A program made the translations under genes and the position numbers. The notes below the pieces were generated by a model. It was not told where the DNA came from, did no database searches, and was given only the letters and a program-made list of their open reading frames with translations. A stretch of 64,000 nucleotides of DNA from contig NZ_JBBCGP010000001.1 of NCBI RefSeq assembly GCF_037200945.1, positions 2,602,501-2,666,500 of the forward strand, read 5' to 3'. This DNA is from Methylovirgula sp. GTDB lineage: Bacteria > Pseudomonadota > Alphaproteobacteria > Rhizobiales > Beijerinckiaceae. Of the stretch, positions 34,209-46,200 are shown one piece after another. Position 1 is the stretch's first letter. Every line of letters begins with the position of its first letter.

Positions 34209-37200
34209 ATGCCAATCCGCCGACCCGCTTCGACCCACGGCCTTCGCACCGCGCTCCTCGCCGGCGTCTCCCTCGCCGCGCTCGTCTGGATGCAGACCTC
34301 GGCAAAGGCGCATCCGCTCTACGGCATGGCCGGCGCAACCTCCGTCACCAGCCAGGCCAGCGCCGCCGCCATCGCCAATGCCCAGCAATCGGCCCAGACC
34401 GCGCAACAGGCGATGAGCCAACTCTCGCGCGCCACCCAGGCCGTCCAGGCCATGCTGCAACAGACCCAGGCGACCGCCCGCGCGCTCGCCCAGCAGACCC
34501 CAAGCGGCATCCCCAACGGCCTCGCCACCGGCGGCCTCGTTCCCGACAGCGGCCTCGCCGCCCAAGGCGTCGCTAATGCCGTCACCAGCTGGACCAACGC
34601 CAATGCGCCGACGCAAAGCACCAGTGGCACCCAGACCAACGTCAACATCAATCAGACCGGCCAGACGGCGCTCCTCAACTGGCAAACCTTCAACGTCGGC
34701 CAGAATACGACGCTCAATTTCAACCAGCAGGGCAATTCAAACTGGGTCGCCATCAACCGCGTCGAGGATCCCAGTCAACGCCCGAGCCAGATCCTCGGCC
34801 AGATCAATGCCGCCGGCCAAGTCTATGTCATCAATCACAACGGCATCGTTTTCGGCGGCGCCAGCCAGATCAATGTCGGCACCCTGATCGCCTCCACCGC
34901 CGATATCGTCAACACCAGCACCATCTTTTCAGCCCAGAACGGCGCAACCCTCGCGCCGAGCTTCGCCGACGCCGGCGGCGCCGTCATCGTCGATGCCGGC
35001 GCCGAGATCACCACCAATACGCCCAGTTCGGTGACCAGCGGCGGCGGCTTCGTCCTCTTGATGGGGACAGAGGTCGAGAACGCCGGCATGATCGTCACCC
35101 CGCAGGGCCAGACCGAACTCGCCGCCGGCGACAACTTCATCCTGCGCCCCGGCTTCTCCACCAACGGCAACAGCGATTCAACCACCGACGGCAACGAGAT
35201 CGCCGTCGAACTCAACACGCTCGGCTCCAGCCTCACCGGCGGCAGCGGCTTCGTCGAAAACTCAGGTTACATCGAAGCCGATACCGGCGACATCACGCTT
35301 GCGGGTGAGACCGTGGTCCAGAACGGCGTCGCGCTGTCGACCACCTCGACCGCGGTGCGCGGCACCATTCATCTGCTCTCGTCCGCCTCGGATCCAGACA
35401 GCAGCGTGACGCTCGGACCCTCGAGCGTCTCCCTCATCCTGCCCGACGCCAACAGCATCCTCGCCAGCGACGCCCAGCGCTCGACGCTGATCGCAAATTC
35501 CATCACCGCCGATACAACCCGCGAGGAAGACACCACTATCCAGCTCGGCGCCCAGTTCGACGATCTCAGCACGCTGGCGGATTTCCAGGATGAAAGCCGC
35601 GTCGAGATCGTCACCGGCGGCACCGTCGACTTCCAGAACGGCTCGCAGACAATTGCCGAAGGCGGCCAGATCTCGGTCAGCGCCACCAATCGCGTCCAGG
35701 TCGATAACGGCGCGCTTCTCGACGTCGCCGGCGATGTCGCCATCCTGCAAATGTCGGCCAACGATCTCGCCGTCAATATTGAGGGGCCGGAACTCAGTGA
35801 CGATCCCAACAATCGCTTGGCCAATATTCTTCAGCCCCAAAACATAAATGTTTTCGTCGACGCCCGCGATCTCATCGAAGTCCCCGCCAGCAGCGCCGAT
35901 CCAACCCCACGCTTCTTCAGCGCCGGCGGCGTCTTCAACGTCACCGGCGAGTTCAACGACGTCGATCACACCATTCAGGAATGGATGGCCGTCGGCGGCC
36001 AGATCACGCTTTCAACGGGCGCCAACGGCAGCGTCGTCGCCCAACAGGGCGCCGTCTTCAATATCTCCGGCGGCCAGATCCAGTACCAGGCCGGCGATAT
36101 CGCCCAGAGCTATCTCATCGACGCCTTCGGCAATGTCTTCAACGTCAACAATGCCCCCGCCGACGATACCTTCGTCGGTGTCGATGACGGCTTCGTCGAC
36201 GCCCATCCCGAATGGGGCATCACCGAGATCTTCGCCAATTACTTCCGCCCCTCGGAGGTCTTCGAACAAGGCTACAGCGTCGGCCGCGACGCCGGCAGCC
36301 TCATTCTCTCAACCCCCACCGCGCTCTTCGATGGAACGATCGACGCCGGGGTGATCACCGGTCAGGATCAGAACACCGCCCGCCCGGCATCTATCAGCGA
36401 TCCGTTCACGCTCCCCCAGACAACCGCCCCGCTGCAGGGCCAGCTGGACCTCGGCGATTATAGCGCTCTCGGTCTTGTCAACGGCTACGACACCAGTGTC
36501 GTCTTCGATGACTCGGGGGATAATTCTGACGGCAATATCGCCGTAAACGACGCCGTCCCAACCAGCGCAACCAATACCGCCGACTTCAACGCCAGCCAGA
36601 TCTCCAGCTTCAACCTCGGCGGCCTCAATATCACCACCCAGGGCTCAATCTCAGTCAACGCACCCCTCACCTTCGCACCAGGCGCCAATATCAATCTCAC
36701 CGCCGCAACAATCGATGTGGCGGCTAATATCACCGCGCCAAGCGGCAATATCTCAATAACAAATCTCCTCTCGCCGGCGCAGATCGCAAGTTTCTCGGGC
36801 ACAATCATCCCAACGACTTTTACCGACGCCAACGGCGTCGCCCAGGCAACCATCGAAACCGGCGTCACCCTCGATACGCAAGGGCTCTGGAGCAATGCCA
36901 GCCTCGACCCGAGCTTCACCGCCGATCAGGCCTTCATCAACGGCGGCAGCGTTAGCATCGACGAAAGCCAGGGCGTCACGCTCGACCCCGGCAGCACCAT
37001 CGATGTTTCTTCCGGCGCCGCCATCCTCGTCAGCGGCAAAACCCAAGCCGGCAGCGGCGGCAACGTCACCCTCATCGCCGATGATGCAGCCTCAGGAACG
37101 GTTGCAAACGCTGCCTTGATTCTAGGGGCTGCGATCCAAGCCTATGGTGTCAGCGGCGGCGGCATGCTGACGATTCAAAGCGGACCGACGATCACGATTA

Positions 37201-40200
37201 CCGGCCAACCTAGCGACGATGGCTCGCTTGATCTTTCATCATCCTTGTTCAGCACCGGATTCTCGAACTACAACGTCTCCAGCAATTTCGGCATCACCCT
37301 CACCCCCGGCACGCAGCTCGACGTCACCACACCCGTTTACGAATTTACCGACGCCAGTATCAGCGTCCCGACCGGCGGCGATCCAGCCCAAGCCCTGCAG
37401 CTCTGGCTGCCGCCATTGTTTCTGCCAAATCCGGTTACCGCACAGCTCACCCAGCGTGCCGGCGCAAGCCTGACGCTGCAAGCGGGAACATCATCGACGC
37501 CGAACAGCTTCATCGACATTGGCACCGGTAGCACCATCGCCGTCGATGCAGCGCAATCGATCAATCTGATCGGCACCAGCCAAATCACCGTCGATGGCAC
37601 TTTGCGAGCACTAGGGGGCGTGGCATCGGCGAGTGGCATTACGCCAGGAGGCATATCGATCGTTTCGTCGTTGGGCGGCCAGGCGACGAGTTCGATTTGG
37701 ATCGGCAGCGATGCGACACTTGATGTCGCCGGCATTAGCGCGACCGCGCGCGATGATCAAGGTCGGCCCTATGGCGTAGTCACCAATGGCGGCTCGATCA
37801 TTCTGGGACTTGCCGGCGACGTTTTCAACGCTTCGGGTAATGGAATCATAAACTCGACCCACGATTTTATCGTCGTTCAACAAGGCGCGCTTCTCGATGC
37901 GTCCGGCACGAGCGCGACAATCGATCTTGCAGCCGGGACGCCGTCCTCGCCGCTGTCGAAAAGTACCGGTATTGGTACGGTCCTCGACGCGAGCAGCGGC
38001 GGCTCGATCACGATGAGCTCCTACAGCGGCATCTATGTCGACGGAGCTATGCAGGCTGCCGCAGGCGGTATTGGCGCCGAAGGGGGATCGCTCAACGTAA
38101 CGCTCGAAACACCGGACGAGGGAAATTTCAATCCCAAGCAACCATCGTTTGTGCCGCGCATCATTACGATCAGTCAAACGCTCGGCCCGCAGCTTCCCTC
38201 AGGTATTTCCTCTAATTCAGGCGTGTCGGAGCTTGCCTTCGGCCAAGCGCAATTTTCCGCCGACGCTCTTGAATTGGCCGGATTCGATAATCTCTCCTTC
38301 ACGGCGCGCGATGCCATTCTCTTCGACAGCAATGTGAATCTGGCCGTTGGCGGAAGCATCGCCTTCCACGAGGGCGCGCTTGCCGATACCAGCGCAAGTG
38401 GCAACGTGGCGATTTCGGCACCCTACGTGCTGCTTGACGGCCAGACAGGCATCAACACCCAAGTCGTCCTTTCTTATCCGACCTTATGGGGAACTGGAAC
38501 CTGGCAAGGTTCGGTGCAGCATAGCACCGGCACGTTTACAGTTAATGCCGACCTCATCGATATTGCCGATCAAGTCGCTTTCGGCATTCATTCCCCTGCG
38601 ACGACGAACCGTTTCGGCACGCCGACGACGATTGATCTTGCCGGCTTCGGCAATGTCCAGCTCGATAGCCAGGGCGATATTCGTTTTCTAGCCACGGCCA
38701 GCGGCGGCGGCAGCTCGAACGCGTTTTCGGCATCGCTTGCAACATCCGGCAATCTAACTTTTGCGGCCGCGCAGCTCTATCCAGTCAGTGGTGGCATCGG
38801 CGAGGCATTTGCAGGCGTTACCAGCATAGCCAACCCGGTCTTTGGCTCACAAAGTACCTTAACTGTCGATCATATCGGGCAAGCCGATCCGCAAGCGCCG
38901 GATTCGGTGGGGGGCCAACTAACTTTAGCTGCAGCGTTGATTAATCAAGATGGTATCGTCCGGGCGCCCCTCGGCAGTATTACGCTGGGCGATCCTTCTT
39001 CCGGCACTATCAATGTGGTTCTCGGCCCCGATAGCATCACGTCGGCGAGCGCGAACGGCCTCGATATACCGTTCGGCGGTACGACGGACGGCGTCAATTT
39101 TTCCGTCAATGGCGCAAGCGCATCGCTCATTTCAAATGCAAACACGATTACGTTCGTCAGCCAATCGGTGACGGTTGACAAGGGCGCGGTCCTTGATCTC
39201 TCAGGCGGCGGTACGCTCGCCGGCGCCGGATTCATCGAGGGCGAAGGCGGTTCGGTCGATGTTTTGAGTACGCCGCTCTCCAATTCCAACCCGGCCAACA
39301 ATTTCAGTTCGAACGGCAATCAGGTTTTTGCAATCGTACCTGGTTTTCAGGGGGGGTATGCGCCGGTCGCACCCGGCGAAGGCATGGCGCCTACCATCGG
39401 CGAGCAAATTACGATTCCCGCCGGCGTCCCAGGTCTCCCGGCTGGCACCTATACGCTCCTGCCAGCGAACTACGCACTCTTGCCCGGTGGATATCGCGTC
39501 GAACTCGGCGGCAAAGTCAGCGGCTCAAGTCTTATCGCTGGAGCGGCGGCAGCCGGCAGCGGGAATTTCATCGTCGATGGTTCCGAAGGGATCGCGAATA
39601 CAGGCGTGAAGAGCCCATTGCCGATTGAAATGATCCTGACGCCTGGCAGTGCGGTGCGCAATGATTCGGATTTCGACGAGGAGGATTTTACCACCTTCGC
39701 CGTACAGCAGGCGCAGACGCTTGGTCAAACCGTCCCGTTTGTTCCCGACGATGCAGGCACATTGTTACTGAACTATTGGGGGAGCAATCCGGGCGCCGAC
39801 GCGGGCGCGGCGCTCAGTTTCAACGGCACAGCCCTGATTGCGCCTGCAGCTGGCGGCGTGACGGGCTTGGTCGAGGTTAATACGATCACCGGCGGCACAA
39901 ATTTGGAAATTGTTGCATCTGCGCCGACACCGGGTTTTATAGGATATTCCATCTCGGCACCGGATCTGGATAACATTCATGCGCCAACTCTATCGATCGG
40001 CGGACAAATTGATGAGGCTGGTTTAAGAAGCGCTTTCGTCATCTCTGGCCTCGTCGCGTCGTCGAATAGTGTTACGATTGGGAGTGGGGTAGATCTGACT
40101 GCGGCTCAAATTTTCCTGATGGCGGGAGCTGGCGGCATCAACCTTGATCCGAGCGCCGAAATCGACACGATCGGCCAAGGGAATGTAACATCGAACACAT

Positions 40201-43200
40201 CGCCTGGCGATTTCTTCAATGCCAATAGCTCCAACGCCCCCGTTGGCGCTACGGTGCTTGTCGTATCCAATGACGAAAACGTCAATCTTATTAACACGCA
40301 ATCAAGTACCGGTGCGATCACGGTCGGCGAAAATGCTCGAATCTTTTCCGAAGGCGTCATCGATTTTGCAACGTCCGGAACCGTATCGATTGATCCAAGC
40401 GCGCGCTATGGGACGAGGAATCTTGGTCTCGATGTTGGGACAATCAATATCAGCTCCACGGACCCGATAGCGAACGCGGTCGTTCCTCCGGGTCTTCTAC
40501 TCACTCAGGCCATTCTCGATCAAATCCTTGCTGGGGATACGGACGTCGGGGCGCCGGCATTGCAGAGATTGACGCTCACGGCATCGCAATCGATCAATTT
40601 TTACGGTTCCGTTGACCTCAATGTCGTTGATCCCGAGACCGGCAAAGCAGATCTCGATCTCGATGTGAACACGCCAGCGATCTACGGCTTCGGCAGCGCA
40701 AGCGACGTGGCCTCACTGACGACGGGTACTTTCACCTGGGGCGGTATCGCAAGCGGCGGGAGTGGTGGCGTCCCCGCCTCAAGCGCCACGCCGACCGCCG
40801 TTGTCGCCGGCGGTCCAGGGACCGGCAGCGGCACATTGCAAATTAATGCCAGCGAAATCGATTTCGGGTTGGCAAGCACGGCCATCCCGAACAATCAGAC
40901 GACGTTCGATCTCGTCGCGGGCGGCTTTTCGAACGTCGAACTAAACGCCAGCCAACAGATCTCCTCGACTGGCAAGAACAGTCTGGTCGTCTTCCAGGCG
41001 CAGGGCGCGAATTTCGGTGATCAGAACACGGGCGGCAATCTCCTCCTGACAACACCGCTGCTCACTGGCGGCGCGGCTTCTATCCTGAACATCACGGCCG
41101 GCGGCGGCATAGCTATCACCGCACCTGCCGGTGAAATGCCAAGTTCGCAGACAACGGGCGCACTCGGTGCCGAAATCGATCTGACCGCGAATGGCGATCT
41201 GCCCAATTCGACGGCAAGTATTCTCGTTGACAGCACGATCCTGCTGCAGAGCGGCAAGCTCAGCATGACCGGCACGGGCGACATCGATCTGCAAGCCGGT
41301 TCGGCCCTCGATCTCTCGGGCCAGACCACCGCGTTTTTCGATCAGGACAGTTTTAGTTGGGGGGGCACCGTCGCTCTGACGAGTTCGAATGGCAGCATCG
41401 TCCAGGACGCCGGCTCGTTGATCGACGTTTCGGCTGTGAACAATAATGCCGGCAGCGTCACCGCCAGCGCGGTCAATGGGGCGGCGCTTTTTGACGGGCA
41501 GATCGAAGGCGGGTCCACGACGGGATTCGAAGCCGGGCAATTCTCGATCACCGGTCAATCGATCGGTGACTTTGTCGCGCTCAATACCATGCTCGACAGC
41601 GGCGGCGTCTTCGGATTGCGCAGTTTCGATATCAAGCAAGGTGATCTTACCATCGGGCAGGGTGAGACTGTGCAGGCGCAGACGGTCAGCATCTCGCTCG
41701 ACAACGGCAGTCTGACCGTCGACGGCACAATCGACGCGAGCGGCGACACGCCGGGCACGATCGATCTCGCCGCCAGCGGCAATCTCGAGCTCGATTCGAC
41801 GTCGGTCCTCGACGCCCATGGCACGGTGCTGCAAGTCGACAGTAACGGCCAGCTAATTGACGCCGAGAACGTCGGCACCGTCAATCTGACCACCACAAAT
41901 GGGACGCTGACCCTGGATCCCGGCGCCGGCATCGATGTAAGCGTCACCGCGCCGAGCGGCGTCCAGCTGGCTTCCCTGGGCGATGTCGAACTCAATGCTC
42001 CGCGTACAGGCACGCCTGGCGCCGCGAGCATGACGGGGCCCAACGCGCCCACCAATGCGACGGGCGACAACATCGCCATCTCTGCCCCCGATGACGTCAA
42101 TGGCGATCACATCAACATCATCGGTGCAGGGACCATCGCTCTCAACGGCTTTGCGACTTACACCAATGCGCCAGACTCGCCGGACGGCACCCCAGGCGAT
42201 GCCGCGCCCAATACGCAATTCATCACGCAAGCCTATCTCGACGAGATTGATCAGGACAGCCAGCAATTCATCAATGGCGCGCTTGTCAACTCGGCTTTCC
42301 TATCGAATATCAAGGGGCTGATCGGCGCGGTCATCACTGCCAACTCGACCTCAAGTGTTACGCCCGCTACCGGCACTCAGACATTTATGATCCAGACGGG
42401 TTTAGGTTTCTCCGCCGGACAAACGGTGGCCGTCGTCGATAGCGCGAATTCCACCATCGGGATGAATGGAACAGTGGTCTCGTACAATTCGGCGAATGGG
42501 ACGCTCGTCGTCGATGTCAGCAGCGCGAACGGCGGACTGGTCACTAACAGCTGGGCCATTTCGGCTGCACCGAATATGCCGGCGACATTCCATGTGCGTC
42601 CCGGCGTGGAAATCAATAGCGCCACATCGAGCGGCGATATTGATACTAGCGGCGATCTCGATCTGTCCGGCTTCCGCTACTCCAGCCTCAATCCAGCAAC
42701 GTCACGGACCGCCGTCGTTGGCTCGGGTGAACCCGGCGTCCTCATCATCCGCGCCGCGGGCAACCTTAATGTGAACGGCAGCATCAGCGATGGTTTTGCG
42801 CCGCCGCCCGGAACGCCAGACGACAACAATTGGGTGATCAATACCGGATCGGTCACGACGCAACCGATTACGCCGACCACTGATGTAGTCTTAATCGGCT
42901 CGACCACGGGTTCGACGACCACATTCGCAACTAACGCCCCCGCAACTGTCGTCTACGACCTCCCGATCCGACAAACGTCCATCGTCGCTAACGCCATTAT
43001 CCCTTTCCAGGTCACAACTTCCGCGAATTTCACTTTTGGCAGCTCATCGACCACCCGAGCCCCAATCACCTTCGCTAACTCGACGACGACTGTCGCCCCA
43101 ATTACTGAGCCAAATGGCGCGGTGATCCCGTCTGGAACGACCTTGGCCGCTGGAACGGTGATTCCTGCCGGCTCAATACTCGGTTCCGGCACGGTGATCC

Positions 43201-46200
43201 CGGCAGGCTCGACGTTGGGAGCGGGCACGGCGCTACCCGGCCAAGTCAGCATTGCCGCCACAACGGTGCCCGCCGGGACCCAGCTCGACATCTTCACGAG
43301 TCTGCAGCTCAGCGCGAACATTACGATCAAGCCGGGCGAGACGATACCTACAGGTACGACGCCCGGTCAGGCGCAAATCCCAATCGGCCAAGCGGTATCT
43401 CAGTCATTCTTCATCACAGGCGGAACGATTTCTATCTCGTCGGCCGCAACGCCAACATTGATGTTCGCTGTACCTGTCAGCTCGGCGACCCTCAAGCGAG
43501 GGGTGGCGATATCTTTTGCGTTCTCGAACAGTGCCGCCGTCACCGTTTCAAGCAGTTGGACGCTCTCGGCGGCTATCACGCTCAGTGCTCAAACGACGAC
43601 CGCCTCAGCCATACATGAACCTGGGCCGGACGGCATAACGATTCCTAAGGGGACCGTGCTTGCGGCTGGCACCATAATCCCCCAGGGATCAACGCTGGAT
43701 TCCGGCGCAAGCATACCTGTCGGGTCGACCTTTGCAGCTGGCAGCGACATCCCAACGCAGGGTGGCACGACGCTCCGTATCAGCGCTACGACGATCCCGG
43801 CGGGTACCCCCCTTGACCTTTTCTCAGCGAACTTGGCAGTTGCCAGCAGCGGTGCGCTGGTACCTGTTGGCGCGGTAATTCCAACAGGATCTAATATTAC
43901 ATCGGCTGCATTCCTAACTAGGCCTGTCAACGATGCCGGAACCGCGGGACAAATAGATGCCGTCGCGTCGATGCTGCCGGCTGGCGATCTTTCTTGGTCA
44001 ATGAATTTAGTTGCTGGTTCGGATCTGACAGCGGTCGACCCAGAGACTGTCAGCGCCTCCGCTGCTGCAACAGGCTCAGGCAACGTCGTTCTCGACGATG
44101 CACATTTCGGCGGGACGATCACTTCCCAAACGCCTTCGTTCAGCGTCATGCGTACCGGCGCCGGCACCCTCGACATCGTTGCCGCCGGCAATTTCGAGGA
44201 AGAGACAGACTTCGGAATCTACACGGCTGGTACCCAATCTGCGAGCGTTGACAGCGCCTTCAATCTGCCGCGCGCGCCTGCGAGCGCGTCAGACAACAGC
44301 GTACTTGGCTTAAGTGAATCGGCTTACGCATCCGCCATCGCTGGGTATCAAGCTTATTATCCGACCGATGGCGGCAATGTCTCCGTGAATGTCGGTGGCA
44401 ATTTGACGGGCGATTTCGTGCCCGCCGCGGGCGGCACGTCAAACGACAGCGACGACGTTGCAAACTGGCTGTGGCGGCAAGGTGGTAGTATCAACGGCAC
44501 GAGCGAGGCGACGGCCTGGTGGATCAATTTCGGCACGTACACAAATTTTCCCAATGGTTCTACTCCCGTGCTCACAGGGTTTACCGGGATTGGAACGCTT
44601 GGCGGCGGCAATGTCACCATCAATGTGGGCGGAAACGCTGGGACCACGGCGACATCCAATACTGCAGCGTTGACGGCAGCGGTCGCGAGCACGGGACGGG
44701 TACTGTCGGATGGAACTGAACTCGAAACTGGAGGCGGAAATCTTACAGTTAATGTTGGCGGGAAGCTGAATAGCTTCGTGCAATCCACAGTGGTAGATGC
44801 CAATGGTGATCAAGGCGGCACATTCACCGATCTTCGTGGCGACATTGCTATCAACGCGGGCGCCGTCGGCACGATCGTCCCTACGCAGACGTTTTCGGGC
44901 ACGGAAAGCACACTACTCGGCGATCCACGTTCCTTGTCGCCGACCACCTCTGAAAGCGCGGTGGAGGAGGGTGGGATCATTGTCGTTCTCGGCGACGGTT
45001 CCGTCGATATCGACACAAGAGGCGATTTGGTACTTGGCGGTGTTGGCGACGCGACGCGGATCGGTGAACCGAACTTCACATCCGAACCCAACAGTCCGAC
45101 CGCGTTTATGAGCTGGTTTTCGCTATGGAAGGACGCGACCGCGGTAGACTTGTTCTCGGCTGGCGGCAACCTCGCGCCAAATACCGCAGCCCCCAATCCC
45201 GGTGCAAACGATGAATCGACCGATACGGGACGCATATTCCTTCCGCCAACGCTTGATCTGATTGCGGCCTCCGGCAATATGTATTTTTCGGATGCGAGCC
45301 CCGTCAGTAACAATTCAGGACCACTGCCGCTTGAATTGGCCCCCGCCCCGACCGGGCAGCTGAACATTCTGGCCGAAGGCTCAATTTACGATGCCGAGAT
45401 CGACATGTCGGGTGCCGATCAGTCTGCGTTAGCGACGCCAAGCGAACCTGGTATTGCCACCGTCCGAAACCGGAGCGGCATCGTCAGCTTCAGCACCTCA
45501 AATGCGAGCACGAACATTTACAATAACTCCAACACCGGAAGTGCTGTAAGTGCACTTTTCGCGTTCGGCCCAGACACGCCGACAGCAGATTTGCATGCGG
45601 ACGACAGCCAGCCGATACACATCTACGCAGAGACAGGTGACATTCTCGGTCTCCAATTTGGTGAGATACTCACCTTCAATCCGCTCATCGCTCCGGTTGT
45701 GACCCCATCAACCTGGTTTATTGGCGCGAAGTCGGCCGAAATCCAGGCGGGCAATGACGTCATATCCAGTGGTGTGCCTTATACACAGACGACAGGGAGC
45801 GATTTCGAACTGACGAATTCCAATACAATCCCTGGATTCATTCTGAACGACAAGTCTACGGATGTATCTACGCTTTCGGCCGGTAACGAAATTATATTCT
45901 CAAGCCTGCAAGTGGGCGGTCCGGGATTGCTTGAGGTCAGCGCCGCGCATGACGTCTTTGAAGAAAACAAAGGCGCTTTCCAAAGCGTCGGGCCCGTCTT
46001 CAACGTTAACGCATCTGACAGAAGCAATGGCGCTGGAATTACGCTCCTGGCGGGTATCGGATCTGCCGGTCCGGATTATACGGATTTTGCCAATGACTTT
46101 CTCAATCCAAGTGATCCGTCGACGCTGTTGTCAGGGCTAAGCGACTATAGTCAGATAGTTCAGCAAAACGACGTCGCGCTAGAAAGCTGGCTCGCGCAGA

